From assembly GCF_011046245.1 (NCBI RefSeq), contig NZ_CP049241.1:1240001-1304000 (forward strand): a DNA stretch of 64,000 bases, given 5' to 3'. This DNA comes from Allorhizobium pseudoryzae (GTDB taxonomy: Bacteria; Pseudomonadota; Alphaproteobacteria; Rhizobiales; Rhizobiaceae). Position 1 is the stretch's first letter. Every line of letters begins with the position of its first letter. The translations under genes were made by a program, and so were the position numbers. Positions 1 to 11,271 of this stretch are shown here, one piece after another. The notes below the pieces were generated by a model that saw nothing but the letters and a program-made list of their open reading frames with translations, made no database searches and had not been told where the DNA came from.

Positions 1-1151
1 GCGCCTTCCTGCGCGCCGGCGCGGAACTGGGCTTTCAGCAAAACCTCGATTTCAACGGCGAAACGCTGGAAGGGGTTGGGGTCTACGACATCAATACCCG
101 CAACGGATTCCGCTCGCATTCGGGTGTGGAGTACCTGACGCCGGCGCTAAAGCGCCAGAACCTCACCCTGGAAACCGGGGCGCTGGCTGAGCGACTGCTG
201 TTCGACGAGACGGGGCGGGTGACCGGCGTGGAGGTGTCCCAGCACGGTCGCCTGCGGCAGTTGCATGCGCGGCGAGAGGTGATCCTCTCCGCCGGCGCCG
301 TACAATCGCCGCTTCTGCTGCAGCGCTCGGGGCTGGCGGATGGCGCGCTTCTGCAGGAGCATGGTCTTGCCGTAAAACGACACCTGCCGGCGGTGGGGAA
401 AAACCTGCAGGACCATCTCTGCGCCAGCGTCTATTATCGCGCGCGGCGCCCGACGCTGAACGGCCTCTTCGGCTCACTCACCGGCAAGGCCTGGTGCGGA
501 CTGCAGTATCTTGCCACCCGCAAGGGTCCCTTCGCCATGAGCGTCAACCAGGCCGGCGGTTTTCTGACAGGCAGGCCGGAGGCGGAGCGGGCCAACCTGC
601 AGATCTATTTCAACCCCCTCTCCTATCGCATCCCGAGCGATCCGAGGGTCGGACTGCTGCCGGAGCCCTATCCCGGCTTCCTGATGGCTTTCAGTGCCTG
701 CCGCCCGGCAAGCCGCGGCGAAATCCGGCTTACATCCCCCGGTGCAACCGCCGAACCGCTCATCCAGCCGAACTATCTGACGGCAGACCGGGACATCGCA
801 GAGGTGCTGGAGGGAATGCGGCTAATCCGCCGTTTGGCAGGGGCCACGGCACTTTCCGATTGGGTGACGGAGGAGGTGTCGCCCTCGCCCGCCGTGGCGG
901 ATGACGCAGGGCTTCTCGATTATTTCCGCGACAATTGCGGTTCGATCTATCATCTCTGCGGCACCTGCGCGATGGGACCGGACGCGGTGAGCGCCGTGGT
1001 GGATCACCGGCTGCGGGTACATGGCGTGCCGGACCTGCGGATCGCGGATGCCTCGATCTTCCCCAACATCACCGCCGGCAACATCAACGCACCGACCATG
1101 ATGGTGGCGGAAAAGGCCGCTGACCTCATTCTTCAGGATGCAAAAGCCTGA
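1..1151 (+). CDS. GMC-family oxidoreductase (choline/alcohol dehydrogenase-like), 5' truncated by the window
   Basis: Flavin-dependent GMC oxidoreductases oxidise alcohols such as choline with FAD. The reading frame is open from base 3 and gives about 382 residues of the middle and C-terminal part; the N-terminal dinucleotide-binding region lies outside the window. Visible family features are GKNLQDH in the substrate/FAD region, the C-terminal IYHLCGTCAMG carrying the usual active-site histidine, and GNINAPTMMVAEKAADLI, which supplies the second active-site residue (Asn here) and the FAD-contact end. The substrate cannot be told from this fragment. A weak hairpin follows the stop, and the gene converges on atpC. 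Confidence 0.88.
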   Translation, partial: AFLRAGAELGFQQNLDFNGETLEGVGVYDINTRNGFRSHSGVEYLTPALKRQNLTLETGALAERLLFDETGRVTGVEVSQHGRLRQLHARREVILSAGAVQSPLLLQRSGLADGALLQEHGLAVKRHLPAVGKNLQDHLCASVYYRARRPTLNGLFGSLTGKAWCGLQYLATRKGPFAMSVNQAGGFLTGRPEAERANLQIYFNPLSYRIPSDPRVGLLPEPYPGFLMAFSACRPASRGEIRLTSPGATAEPLIQPNYLTADRDIAEVLEGMRLIRRLAGATALSDWVTEEVSPSPAVADDAGLLDYFRDNCGSIYHLCGTCAMGPDAVSAVVDHRLRVHGVPDLRIADASIFPNITAGNINAPTMMVAEKAADLILQDAKA

Positions 1152-1157
1152 AACGAC

Positions 1158-1186
1158 GAAAGTCGGACACGAGGGCCCGGCTTTTC
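1158..1186 (+). terminator. Possible terminator after the GMC oxidoreductase gene
   Basis: AAAGTCGG (1159-1166) can pair with CCGGCTTT (1177-1184) with one G-T wobble around a 10-base loop, and it ends in a short T-run on the plus strand. It lies 7 bases after the GMC stop. The stem is short, so this is tentative. Confidence 0.4.
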
Positions 1187-1209
1187 AAAGTTCATCCAGC
1201 GACGGCAAG

Positions 1210-1617
1210 TCAGGCCGGCAGAACCGCATGGTTGAGATGCGTCAGGTCCGCCAGCATGTGCTCGAGCTTGGTGCGGTGCTCGTCCGTCGGCGCATCCGAA
1301 ATGTCCTGGCGCAGGGCATCGATGCGCTGCTGCAGGAGATCGCGGTTGGCTTCGTCCTGCGGCACGGCAGATTCGGCAAGCAGCGTGCAGCCGGTCGGCA
1401 GAATGTCTGCGAAACCGCCGAACACGACGTATTTCTTGGTGCCGCCCGATGCGAGCTTCACCGTCACCACGCCGGGCTTGATGGTCGTCATCGTCGGCGC
1501 ATGTTTCGCCATCACGGTCATTTCACCGAGCGTCGCCGGGATCACGACTTCCGTCACCTTTTCCGACAGGAGAAGGCGCTCGGGCGAAACCAGTTCAAAA
1601 TCGAAAGAGTCGGCCAT
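1210..1617 (-). CDS. atpC: ATP synthase F1 epsilon subunit
   Basis: Epsilon subunit of the F1 sector, part of the rotating central stalk, where it couples and can inhibit ATP hydrolysis. The protein has 135 residues, the family's normal size. It shows the N-terminal beta-sandwich with FELVSPERLLLS and GEMTVMAKHAPTMTTIKPG, then a short helical C-terminus (TDEHRTKLEHMLADLTHLN). It is the last gene of the minus-strand atpHAGDC operon, 74 bases after atpD, and converges with the GMC oxidoreductase gene. Confidence 0.96.
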   Translation of the reverse strand: MADSFDFELVSPERLLLSEKVTEVVIPATLGEMTVMAKHAPTMTTIKPGVVTVKLASGGTKKYVVFGGFADILPTGCTLLAESAVPQDEANRDLLQQRIDALRQDISDAPTDEHRTKLEHMLADLTHLNHAVLPA

Positions 1618-1691
1618 GACGGTCCACTTCTTTGGGCGTTATGCGGAAAGGAGCGGCGCCAGCCCTAGGGCAGGCGCCAATCCGTTGATTT

Positions 1692-3167
<1,476 letters not shown>

Positions 3168-3188
3168 TTACCCTTCTTCTCTGGGCCT

Positions 3189-4067
3189 TCAGAGCGCTTC
3201 CGCGCCCGAAATGATTTCGATGAGTTCCTTCGTGATCTGCGCCTGACGCTGGCGGTTGTAGGACAGCGTCAGCTTGTTGATCATCTCGCCGGCATTGCGC
3301 GTTGCGCTGTCCATTGCGGACATCTGCGCGCCGTAGAAGGAAGCGTTGTTTTCAAGAAGCGCACGGAAGATCTGCACCGCGATGTTGCGCGGCAGAAGGT
3401 CTTCCAGAATTTCCTGTTCGCTGGGCTCGTACTCGTAAAGCGCAGCCGCCGAAGACGGCTGGGCTTCCTGGTCGAACTTGGCCGGAATGATCTGCTGGGC
3501 TGTCGCAACCTGCGAGATCACCGACTGGAAGCGCGCGAAAAACAGCGTCGCAACGTCGAATTCGCCGGCGTTGAACAGGGCGAGAACCTTCTGCGCCACC
3601 TCGTTGGCGTTGACGAAGCCAAGCTGCTTGACCTCGCGGAACGTCACGTAATCCACGATGTTCTCGCGGAAGGTGCGGCGCAGAATGTCGTTGCCCTTGC
3701 GGCCGACGGTCAGGATCTTGACGGTCTTGCCTTCGGCGATGAGCTTCAGCGCGTGGTCACGCGCGAGGCGGATGATGGAGGAGTTGAAGCCCCCCGCCAG
3801 GCCGCGCTCGCCGGTCGCAACGATCAGAAGATGGGTCTGGTTCTTGCCGGTGCCCCTCAAGAGCAGCGGTGCCTCTGCATTTTCAGCATTGGCAGCGCTG
3901 AGGCTGGCAAGAACGCGGTTCATCCGTTCCGCATAAGGACGCGCCGCTTCGGCGGCCTCCTGCGCACGGCGCAGCTTCGCCGCGGCGACCATTTTCATCG
4001 CCTTGGTGATCTTCTGCGTCGCCTTGACGGAGGCGATCCGGTTTTTCAGATCCTTAAGTGAAGGCAT
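3189..4067 (-). CDS. atpG: ATP synthase F1 gamma subunit
   Basis: The gamma subunit is the rotating shaft between the alpha3beta3 head and the membrane c-ring. The protein has 292 residues, normal for the family, with the conserved N-terminal coiled-coil start [24 protein letters not shown] in which [18 protein letters not shown] is diagnostic. The C-terminal coiled coil carries the conserved [13 protein letters not shown] stretch followed by [18 protein letters not shown]. It is third in atpHAGDC, 27 bases from each neighbour. Confidence 0.98.
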   Translation of the reverse strand: MPSLKDLKNRIASVKATQKITKAMKMVAAAKLRRAQEAAEAARPYAERMNRVLASLSAANAENAEAPLLLRGTGKNQTHLLIVATGERGLAGGFNSSIIRLARDHALKLIAEGKTVKILTVGRKGNDILRRTFRENIVDYVTFREVKQLGFVNANEVAQKVLALFNAGEFDVATLFFARFQSVISQVATAQQIIPAKFDQEAQPSSAAALYEYEPSEQEILEDLLPRNIAVQIFRALLENNASFYGAQMSAMDSATRNAGEMINKLTLSYNRQRQAQITKELIEIISGAEAL

Positions 4068-4094
4068 CCGTTATCGGTCCTTGAGCTTTTCCGT

Positions 4095-5624
4095 TCAGGC
4101 GAAGGTCTTGGAGAATGCGTCCAGAGCCGACTTCAGCTTCGCACGGGTATCGTCCGAGAGTTGCTTTTCGGTGCGGATCGCGTCGAGGATCGCCTTGCCT
4201 TCGGTACGCAGGTAGTTCAGCAGGCCCTGTTCGAACTTACCGACCTGAGCGACCGGAAGCTTGTCGAGATAGCCGTTGACGCCGGCGAAGATCACCGAAA
4301 CCTGCTCTTCCGTCTTCAGCGGCGAGAACTGCGGCTGCTTCAGGAGTTCGGTCAGGCGGGCACCGCGGTTGAGCAGGCGCTGCGTGGAGGCGTCAAGGTC
4401 GGAGCCGAACTGGGCAAAGGCCGCCATTTCGCGGTACTGCGCCAGTTCACCCTTGATCGAGCCGGCAACCTGCTTCATCGCCTTGATCTGAGCGGCAGAA
4501 CCAACGCGCGAAACCGAGAGACCCACGTTCACGGCCGGGCGGATGCCCTGGTAGAACAGGTCGGTTTCGAGGAAGATCTGGCCGTCGGTGATCGAAATTA
4601 CGTTGGTCGGAATGAAGGCCGAAACGTCGTTACCCTGGGTTTCGATGACCGGCAGAGCCGTCAGCGAACCGGCGCCGCGCTCGTCGGAGAGCTTGGCAGC
4701 GCGCTCGAGGAGACGCGAGTGCAGGTAGAAAACGTCGCCCGGGTAAGCTTCGCGGCCCGGCGGGCGGCGCAGCAGGAGCGACATCTGGCGGTAAGCAACA
4801 GCCTGCTTGGACAGATCGTCATAAGCGATCAGGGCGTGCTGGCCGTTGTCGCGGAAGTATTCGCCCATCGCGCAACCGGCGAACGGAGCAAGATACTGCA
4901 TCGGCGCCGGATCGGAGGCCGTGGCGGCAATCACGATCGAGTACGGCAGCGCGCCGCGCTCTTCGAGCACCTTCACGAACTGGGCAACCGTAGAACGCTT
5001 CTGGCCGATGGCGACGTAGACGCAGAACAGCTTGTCGTTGTCCGGACCATTGTCGTGAATGGCCTTCTGGTTAAGGAAGGCATCGAGAATGATGGCGGTC
5101 TTGCCGGTCTGGCGGTCGCCGATGACGAGCTCGCGCTGGCCACGGCCAACCGGGATCAGGGCGTCGATGGCCTTGAGGCCGGTCGACATCGGCTCATGAA
5201 CCGACTTGCGCGGAATGATGCCGGGCGCCTTCACGTCAACGCGCGAACGGCGCGAAGCATTGATCGGACCCTTGCCGTCGATCGGGTTGCCGAGCGCATC
5301 GACGACGCGGCCGAGCAGTTCCGGACCAACCGGAACGTCCACGATGGCGCCAGTCCGCTTGACGGTGTCGCCTTCCTTGATGTCACGGTCGGAGCCGAAG
5401 ATAACCACGCCGACATTGTCGGATTCGAGGTTGAGGGCCATGCCGCGGATGCCGCCCGGGAACTCGACCATTTCACCGGCCTGAACATTGTCCAGACCGT
5501 AGACGCGGGCGATACCGTCACCAACGGAGAGAACCTGGCCGACTTCGGAAACCTCAGCCTCCTGGCCGAAGTTCTTGATTTGATCTTTGAGAATTGCGGA
5601 AATTTCCGCGGCGCGGATATCCAT
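4095..5624 (-). CDS. atpA: ATP synthase F1 alpha subunit
   Basis: Non-catalytic nucleotide-binding subunit that alternates with beta in the F1 head. It has 509 residues, the standard size, starting [20 protein letters not shown]. The P-loop GDRQTGKT lies at about residues 169-176, and [17 protein letters not shown] is the conserved family block near the arginine finger. Its ATG shares one base with the atpH stop (TGATG), so translation of the two is probably coupled. The Fo genes (atpB, E, F) are absent from this locus, the usual split arrangement in alphaproteobacteria. Confidence 0.98.
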   Translation of the reverse strand: MDIRAAEISAILKDQIKNFGQEAEVSEVGQVLSVGDGIARVYGLDNVQAGEMVEFPGGIRGMALNLESDNVGVVIFGSDRDIKEGDTVKRTGAIVDVPVGPELLGRVVDALGNPIDGKGPINASRRSRVDVKAPGIIPRKSVHEPMSTGLKAIDALIPVGRGQRELVIGDRQTGKTAIILDAFLNQKAIHDNGPDNDKLFCVYVAIGQKRSTVAQFVKVLEERGALPYSIVIAATASDPAPMQYLAPFAGCAMGEYFRDNGQHALIAYDDLSKQAVAYRQMSLLLRRPPGREAYPGDVFYLHSRLLERAAKLSDERGAGSLTALPVIETQGNDVSAFIPTNVISITDGQIFLETDLFYQGIRPAVNVGLSVSRVGSAAQIKAMKQVAGSIKGELAQYREMAAFAQFGSDLDASTQRLLNRGARLTELLKQPQFSPLKTEEQVSVIFAGVNGYLDKLPVAQVGKFEQGLLNYLRTEGKAILDAIRTEKQLSDDTRAKLKSALDAFSKTFA

Positions 5625-6190
5625 CAGCCAACCTCTTTCAGTGCAAGCTTAAGGGTGGAAAGTTTGGTGCGGAGAGACGTATCGATCTGACGGGAGCCGA
5701 CCTTGACGATCAGACCACCGAGGATCGAAGGGTCGACAGACACGTCGATGGCGACGTCCTTGCCGGTTACGCCCTTCAGCGCCGACTTCAGTTCATCTTC
5801 CTGCGCCGAAGACAGCGCATGGGCCGAGGTAACCTCGGCGGTAACTTCGCCACGATGGCGAGCAAGGATCTCGCGGTAGGCGCGGATCATGCCCGGCAGC
5901 GCGAACAGGCGGCGATTGCCGGCAACAACCTTGAGGAAATTTGCGACGATGCCCTTGATGCCGGCCTTGTCGGCGAGAGCCGAAACCGCGCGCGACTGCT
6001 CGTCTGCCGAAAACACCGGGCTCGCGATCAGTCGCTTCAGGTCGTCGCTTTCATCGATCATGACCTGGAAGCCATCAAGATCGGCGCGCACCTGATCAAG
6101 GACATTCGCTTCGAGCGCCAGCTCAAAAAGCGAGAGAGCATAACGTTCCGCTACGCCGGATGTCTGCTGGGATGTGTCTGCCACGGGCAC
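5624..6190 (-). CDS. atpH: ATP synthase F1 delta subunit
   Basis: The delta subunit (OSCP equivalent) sits on top of F1 and binds the peripheral stalk. From the GTG at 6190 it has 188 residues starting [21 protein letters not shown] prefer this start because CAGGGAAA lies just upstream at good spacing and the N-terminus then matches the usual alphaproteobacterial form; an ATG at 6208 would add six residues. The C-terminal block [19 protein letters not shown] is typical. It is the first gene of the operon, behind a 257-base leader region. Confidence 0.95.
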   Translation of the reverse strand: MPVADTSQQTSGVAERYALSLFELALEANVLDQVRADLDGFQVMIDESDDLKRLIASPVFSADEQSRAVSALADKAGIKGIVANFLKVVAGNRRLFALPGMIRAYREILARHRGEVTAEVTSAHALSSAQEDELKSALKGVTGKDVAIDVSVDPSILGGLIVKVGSRQIDTSLRTKLSTLKLALKEVG

Positions 6191-6447
6191 AATTTCCCTG
6201 ATTTTCACCCAAGCCGCCGACCAACTCCCCCGAGTAAGCCAAAGACTTGAATCTGCTTCTATTTCTCAATTCGGGGAGAGGCAGGCCTCAACCTGTTTCC
6301 GAAATTCGCGGTTCGTCTAGCATAGGACGTAGGGACTCGCAACACGCGTAACCCCTGAAAGAGCCTTAACTGCAAAGGCTTTAAACGATTTTGTGTCATT
6401 CCTTGGACGAATCCCGTCCGCACCGGCCAAGCCGCGCTCGGGACCAT
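6191..6447 (-). promoter_or_regulatory. Leader/promoter region of the atpHAGDC operon
   Basis: This 257-base non-coding stretch separates the small membrane-protein gene from atpH, both on the minus strand, and must hold the atp promoter if the operon is transcribed on its own. The only clear structure is a 6-base inverted repeat, AGCCTT (6362-6367) with AAGGCT (6375-6380), which may end the upstream transcript. A 62-codon frame at 6259-6447 has no gene-like features. Confidence 0.45.
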
Positions 6448-6831
6448 TCAAAAGTAGCCGAGCACGTAACCGAGCGGCAGAGCGGCAATTGCAACCTGGA
6501 GCAGCAGCAATCCGAAATTTCGGGCTGTCGCGCCACGATCGGCCAGAACGGCAATCAGCCGGCCAAGTGCTGCAAGCCCCATGGCAGCGCCCACCGCCAG
6601 ATACAGCCAGTCCTGCGCCAGAAGCAGCGCCGACAGGCCGAGGCCGAGATAGATGCCGCCGGTGGAGCGAACGCTGGCATAGCCATCGGCCGTCACATCC
6701 CCGACGCTGAAGCCGCCGAGCTTCAGCGCCTGTGCCGGTAGGAGGAACAGCAGAAGCCCGATCAGCGCGGTGGCGCCGGCGCCGTGGAAGGCAAGCTGTT
6801 CGGGAAATTCGGTGGGGAAATACAGATCCAT
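6448..6831 (-). CDS. Small integral membrane protein, DUF4345-like
   Basis: A 127-residue protein with about four hydrophobic segments: ATALIGLLLFLLPAQAL, GGIYLGLGLSALLLAQ, WLYLAVGAAMGLAALGRLIAV and ARNFGLLLLQVAIAALPLGY. The layout, with a short loop containing SVRSTGGIYLGLG, resembles the DUF4345 family of four-helix inner-membrane proteins of unknown role. The start at 6831 (MDLYFPTEFPEQLAFHG) is chosen because the frame upstream is only the antisense-like tail of priA sequence. It lies 58 bases downstream of priA and may share its transcript. No function is proposed. Confidence 0.75.
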   Translation of the reverse strand: MDLYFPTEFPEQLAFHGAGATALIGLLLFLLPAQALKLGGFSVGDVTADGYASVRSTGGIYLGLGLSALLLAQDWLYLAVGAAMGLAALGRLIAVLADRGATARNFGLLLLQVAIAALPLGYVLGYF

Positions 6832-6889
6832 GCCCGATCCTTTGTCAGAGATTGGCGTTTCGCCCGCCTTAGCAGCCGCACGGTGATTC

Positions 6890-9109
6890 TTAAAGGAAGC
6901 TTTGCGGATCGACATCCAGCTGCACATGCACGGTGCCGCGCACCTTCGGGCCGCTGTCCAGCATGCTGCGCAGATAGGCCTGCATGTCGCTGTTGCGGCG
7001 CCCGTGCACGAGAAGGCGGAAGCGATGCCGACCGCGCACCAGCGCCAGCGGCGCTTCCGCCGGGCCGAGAACGGAAATGCCGCTGACCTTGGGTGCTGCA
7101 GCACGCAGGCCGCGGGCATGGGTTTCAGCATCCACACGGGTATCGGCCGAGACGATGATCGAGGCGAGACGTCCGAACGGCGGCAGAAGCGCCTTTTCCC
7201 GCTCGCCGATTTCCCGCTCGTAGAAGGCGGAGGCATCGCCGGAGACGATCGCCTGCATCACCGGATGCTGCGGCTGGTAAGTCTGCAGGAGGCCGTGGCT
7301 CTTGAGCCCGGTTCGCCCGGCGCGGCCCGTTACCTGGCTCAGGAGCTGGAAGGTGCGCTCCGCCGCGCGCGGATCGCCGTTCGCCAGCCCGAGATCCGCA
7401 TCGACGATGCCGACCAGCGTCATCAGCGGGAAGTTATGCCCTTTGGCGACGAGCTGCGTGCCGATGACGATATCCGCCTCGCCCTTGGCGATCGCCTCCA
7501 GTTCCAGCCGCAGGCGTTTCACCCCGCCGAGCAGATCCGACGACATAACGATGGTGCGCGCTTCGGGGAAATGTTTCTCGACTTCCTCGGCGATCCGCTC
7601 CACGCCCGGCCCGCAGGCGACGAGATGATCGAACGTGCCGCATTCCGGGCAGGCTTCCGGCGTCTTTTCCGCATATCCGCACTGGTGGCACTGAATCTGG
7701 TCCTTGAACCGGTGCTCGACCAGCCAGCTGGAGCATTGCGGACACTGGAACCGGTGGCCGCAGACACGGCAGAGAGTCAACGGCGCATAACCGCGACGAT
7801 TGAGGAAGAGCAGCGCCTGCTCCCCCTTTTCGATGGTCTTCTTGACCGCCCGCAACATGACCGGCGACAGGAAGCCGCCGCGTTCCGGCGCATGCCGACG
7901 CATATCGACGAGATGCAGATCGGGCATCGCCGCCTCGCCGAATCGCGTCGGAAGGTGGACCAGATGATACCGCCCGCTCTGGCCGTTGACCTGGCTTTCC
8001 ACCGAGGGCGTGGCCGAGACGAGAACGATGGGGAAGGAGCCGATCCGGGCCCTGACCACCGCCATGTCGCGGGCATTGTAGAAGACGCGATCTTCCTGCT
8101 TGTAGGCCGGATCATGCTCTTCATCGACGACGATGAGGCCGAGTTCCTCGAAGGGCAAAAACAGCGCGGAGCGGGCACCGGCCACGACACGGACCTCGCC
8201 GGTGACGACGCCGCGCCACACCTTTTCGCGCATGCGGGGGGCAAGATCGGAGTGCCATTCGGCGGGTTTGGCACCGAATCGATCCTGGAATCGTTCGAGA
8301 AAACTCGCCGTCAGCGCGATCTCCGGCAAGAGGATCAGCACCTGCTTGCCAGCTCTCAGCGCTTCGGCAATCGCCTCGAAATAGACCTCCGTCTTGCCCG
8401 ATCCCGTGACGCCATCGATCAGCGAGGCGGAAAAACCGCCGGCCTGCATCGCCTCGATGATTTCGGACGCCGCCTGCTTCTGCGGCCCCTCGATGCGCGG
8501 CGCGACATAATCCGGATCGGGAGGCGCCACCACCGGCGGCGGCGGCAGGAAGACCGGTTCGAACAGGCCCTGTTTCACCAGCCCGTCGATGACGCTGAGC
8601 GACACGCCGGCGGCATGCGACAACCCGCTGCGGGTGAACGGGATTTCGTCGCGCACCAGATCGAGCACCCGGGCGCGCGCCGGGGTGATGCGATCCGGCT
8701 CACCGCCGCGATAGCGCAGCGCCTCCACCATCGGCTCCGGCTCCAGCGCCGCCGGTGCCCGCACCGCCATGCGCGCCACGAGACCGGGGGGCGAGAGCGT
8801 ATAGGAGGCAACCCAATCGACGAACTGGCGCATCTCGCGCGTCAAGGGCGGGCAATCGAAGACCTGGGTGATCGGCCGCAGCTTCTTGGGGTCGATCCGG
8901 GGATCATCCGCGCCATCCCAGACGACACCGATCACCTGCCGGGGGCCGAGCGGCACCTGCACGACGGAGCCCGGCTCCACCGCCACCCCTTCCGGCACGG
9001 CATAGCTATAGGCCTCCGGCACCGGCAGCGGCACCAGAACCGGCACGACGCGGTTCGTCGCAGGCGGATCGAACAGGGCGCCAAACAGATCGGACGAATC
9101 TTTTCCCAT
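6890..9109 (-). CDS. priA: Primosomal protein N' (replication restart helicase)
   Basis: PriA is a 3'-5' superfamily-2 helicase that reloads the replisome at stalled forks. From 9109 it has 739 residues (E. coli has 732). The N-terminal DNA-binding part starts MGKDSSDLFGALFD. The Walker A motif GVTGSGKT lies at about 233-240 and the Walker B/DEEH box at about 329-332. A zinc-binding insert with paired cysteines (CRVCGHRFQCPQC, then CHQC and CPEC) lies around residues 455-515. GTQLVAKGHNFP and QVTGRAGR are helicase motifs V and VI. A longer frame runs upstream to 9235 but would overlap the acyltransferase gene. Confidence 0.96.
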   Translation of the reverse strand: MGKDSSDLFGALFDPPATNRVVPVLVPLPVPEAYSYAVPEGVAVEPGSVVQVPLGPRQVIGVVWDGADDPRIDPKKLRPITQVFDCPPLTREMRQFVDWVASYTLSPPGLVARMAVRAPAALEPEPMVEALRYRGGEPDRITPARARVLDLVRDEIPFTRSGLSHAAGVSLSVIDGLVKQGLFEPVFLPPPPVVAPPDPDYVAPRIEGPQKQAASEIIEAMQAGGFSASLIDGVTGSGKTEVYFEAIAEALRAGKQVLILLPEIALTASFLERFQDRFGAKPAEWHSDLAPRMREKVWRGVVTGEVRVVAGARSALFLPFEELGLIVVDEEHDPAYKQEDRVFYNARDMAVVRARIGSFPIVLVSATPSVESQVNGQSGRYHLVHLPTRFGEAAMPDLHLVDMRRHAPERGGFLSPVMLRAVKKTIEKGEQALLFLNRRGYAPLTLCRVCGHRFQCPQCSSWLVEHRFKDQIQCHQCGYAEKTPEACPECGTFDHLVACGPGVERIAEEVEKHFPEARTIVMSSDLLGGVKRLRLELEAIAKGEADIVIGTQLVAKGHNFPLMTLVGIVDADLGLANGDPRAAERTFQLLSQVTGRAGRTGLKSHGLLQTYQPQHPVMQAIVSGDASAFYEREIGEREKALLPPFGRLASIIVSADTRVDAETHARGLRAAAPKVSGISVLGPAEAPLALVRGRHRFRLLVHGRRNSDMQAYLRSMLDSGPKVRGTVHVQLDVDPQSFL

Positions 9110-9152
9110 GGAGCGGGACCATGCCCCGAGGCGGACCGAAAGAAAACCGGAA

Positions 9153-10076
9153 TCAGGCCGCCGTCTGCAGGTTATCCGTGAACCGGAACCGCGCATCCGG
9201 GTTTTCGGCCAGCTCGAACACCGTGTGGCGCTCAAGCGCCTTGGTCACAAGCAGCGGATCTCCGTCCAGCTCCTCCGGCGCAATCATCTGGCCGATGGAG
9301 AAATCGAACAGGTCACCCTTCTTGTTCAGAAGTTCATAGAAGACGGTCATATCGCGCAGTTCGGTGGACCATTTGGCGAACCAGTAAAACAGGCCGGAAT
9401 TGCGGGCCGTCATGTGCATCGGCAGGATCGGCAGATTGTACTTGCGCGCCAGGCTGACGGCGGACGTCTTCCACGGGCGCTCGTTGAGGCAGCCATTCTC
9501 CCAGTAGGCGATGCGGCCGGAGGGAAAGAGAACCGTCACCTTGCCGGTCTCGACCGCATGATTGGTCAGCCGAAGCGTTTCACGCGCCTTCAGCTTCGAC
9601 TTGTGCTCCTCGCGCCATTCGACCGGAATGATCATTTCGGAAAAACGCGGATTGACCCGCACCGCATCCCGGTTGGCAAAGAACATCATGTCGGGCCTGC
9701 GATCCTTGAGAAGGTCGAAGACGGCGACGCCATCGGCAATGCCGGTCGGGTGGTTGCTGACGAGGATGAAACCGCCCGTTTGCGGGATGCGCTCGCCATT
9801 GCGCACCCGGATCTGAAGTTTCAGCAGATCGCTCAGATAGGCAAAGGAATCGAAACCCGACAGGCCTTCGATCCGATCGACAAACCGGATCGCGCTGCTG
9901 TAGCGCAACAACGAATGGAGAAAGGGACGCATCAGGGGCCACAGCGGATGGTGGACGATGCGTGTGCCGCGTTCGGCAATCAGGGTATCAACGATATGCC
10001 CCGGATTGCCGTGGGAAATAAGTGCTATGGACTGAGCCAAATGTCCGATCGGAGACATCGATTCACGGCGTTGCAT
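9153..10076 (-). CDS. PlsC-family (1-acylglycerol-phosphate-like) acyltransferase
   Basis: This 307-residue protein has the layout of a lysophospholipid/hemolysin-type acyltransferase: ILVSNHPTGIADG (catalytic-histidine block), then FFANRDAVRVNPRFSEMIIPV, then VLFPSGRIAYWENG, the FPEG-like phosphate-binding block, then LPILPMHMTARNSG. The family moves an acyl chain from acyl-ACP or acyl-CoA onto a lysolipid or an amino-acid lipid such as lyso-ornithine lipid. The HPTGIAD spacing differs by one residue from the classical HX4D, so the exact substrate is open. It lies 43 bases upstream of priA, same strand, and is divergent from xerC. Confidence 0.82.
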   Translation of the reverse strand: MQRRESMSPIGHLAQSIALISHGNPGHIVDTLIAERGTRIVHHPLWPLMRPFLHSLLRYSSAIRFVDRIEGLSGFDSFAYLSDLLKLQIRVRNGERIPQTGGFILVSNHPTGIADGVAVFDLLKDRRPDMMFFANRDAVRVNPRFSEMIIPVEWREEHKSKLKARETLRLTNHAVETGKVTVLFPSGRIAYWENGCLNERPWKTSAVSLARKYNLPILPMHMTARNSGLFYWFAKWSTELRDMTVFYELLNKKGDLFDFSIGQMIAPEELDGDPLLVTKALERHTVFELAENPDARFRFTDNLQTAA

Positions 10077-10250
10077 GGAAACTCCCGCCTGCAGATTCCG
10101 CCGTTGTCGCAGCCGTCTGTGATCGAACTATGACAATCGATCTACCAACGACGAGCCGCGTTGTCGTGATGCGCACGGGGGTATCTTAGCGAATTGGTAA
10201 GGCACGCATCCGAATGTGGATCAGAGACAGGCAAAATCAACGGGCACAGC

Positions 10251-11186
10251 GTGAACGACATCCTCATCCCCGGCTCTCCCGACCTGATGGACAAGCGCCG
10301 CGAATGGCTGGAAAGCCTGGCCAACGAGCGGCGTCTGGCCGACAATACGCTGGAAGCCTATGAGCGGGACACCCGGCAGTTCCTGCTGTTTCTCACGGCG
10401 CATCTCGGCGCGCCGGCCAAAATTTCCGACATCCACACCCTGCGCACCGCCGATCTTCGCGCCTTCCTGGCGCAAAGACGCAGAGACGGTGCCGGTGCGC
10501 GCTCGCTCGGCCGGCATCTGGCGGGCCTGCGCTCCTTCCTGCGTTATCTGGAGCGCAAGGGCCTGATCAATGCGGCCGCCGCCGGCGCGATCCGTGCGCC
10601 AAAGCAGCCGAAATCGCTGCCGAAGCCGTTGAGCGACATTCAGGCGCTGGACGTGGTGAGCATGGAGGCGCAGCTTCATGAGGAACCGTGGATCGCGGCG
10701 CGCGATGCGGCGGTGCTGACACTTCTTTATGGCTGCGGCCTTCGCATTTCCGAAGCGCTGGACCTGACACCCGCCGATCTTTCGCCAACCGCCACGTCGC
10801 TGCGCGTCACCGGCAAAGGCGGCAAGACGCGGCTCGTGCCGCTGCTGTCCGTCGTGCCGAAAGCGGTGGAGCATTACAAGGCGCTCTGCCCCTATCATCT
10901 GCCCCCCGACGAGCCGCTGTTTCGCGGTGCTCGCGGCGGCAAGCTGAACCCCTCGATCATCCAGCGGGAAATGCAGAAACTGCGCGGCGCGCTTGGCCTG
11001 CCCGACAGCGCGACCCCGCATGCGCTGCGCCATTCCTTTGCCACGCATCTTCTGGCGGGCGGCGGCGACCTGCGCACCATCCAGGAACTGCTCGGCCATG
11101 CCAGCCTCTCCACCACGCAGGTCTATACCGGCGTGGATCAGGCCCGGCTTCTCGACGTCTATGACCGGGCCCATCCGCGCGCCTGA
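10251..11186 (+). CDS. xerC: Tyrosine recombinase XerC
   Basis: Site-specific recombinase that, with XerD, resolves chromosome dimers at dif. From the GTG at 10251 it has 311 residues. The N-terminal SAM-like core-binding domain occupies roughly residues 10-110. The catalytic set is complete: Arg165 (GCGLRISEAL), Lys189 (TGKGGKTRLVP), His257 and Arg260 (PHALRHSFATHL), His283 (LLGHASLSTTQ) and the nucleophile Tyr292 (VYTGV). The start is uncertain: the frame extends to a TTG at 10194, and an ATG lies at 10287. Assignment to XerC rather than XerD rests on overall similarity and the priA neighbourhood. Confidence 0.9.
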   Translation: MNDILIPGSPDLMDKRREWLESLANERRLADNTLEAYERDTRQFLLFLTAHLGAPAKISDIHTLRTADLRAFLAQRRRDGAGARSLGRHLAGLRSFLRYLERKGLINAAAAGAIRAPKQPKSLPKPLSDIQALDVVSMEAQLHEEPWIAARDAAVLTLLYGCGLRISEALDLTPADLSPTATSLRVTGKGGKTRLVPLLSVVPKAVEHYKALCPYHLPPDEPLFRGARGGKLNPSIIQREMQKLRGALGLPDSATPHALRHSFATHLLAGGGDLRTIQELLGHASLSTTQVYTGVDQARLLDVYDRAHPRA

Positions 11187-11271
11187 GATTGGCACAGAGG
11201 CAATCGATGCCCCCACAGATTAACCATGTTTGTTAAGCAATCGTGGACGCCCGCCCGGTAGAAACGACACC

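Noticed and set aside
6259..6447. 62-codon minus-strand frame before atpH
   Set aside because: No family similarity or ribosome site, and it fills the likely atp promoter region.
6902..9181. 759-codon plus-strand open frame opposite priA
   Set aside because: It is antisense to an intact priA with helicase and zinc motifs, and its sequence is low-complexity His/Arg/Asp-rich.
11231..11240. Near CtrA-like TTAA pair upstream of the TraB/GumN gene (TTAA around 11221 and 11234)
   Set aside because: The spacing between the TTAA halves is nine bases, not seven.
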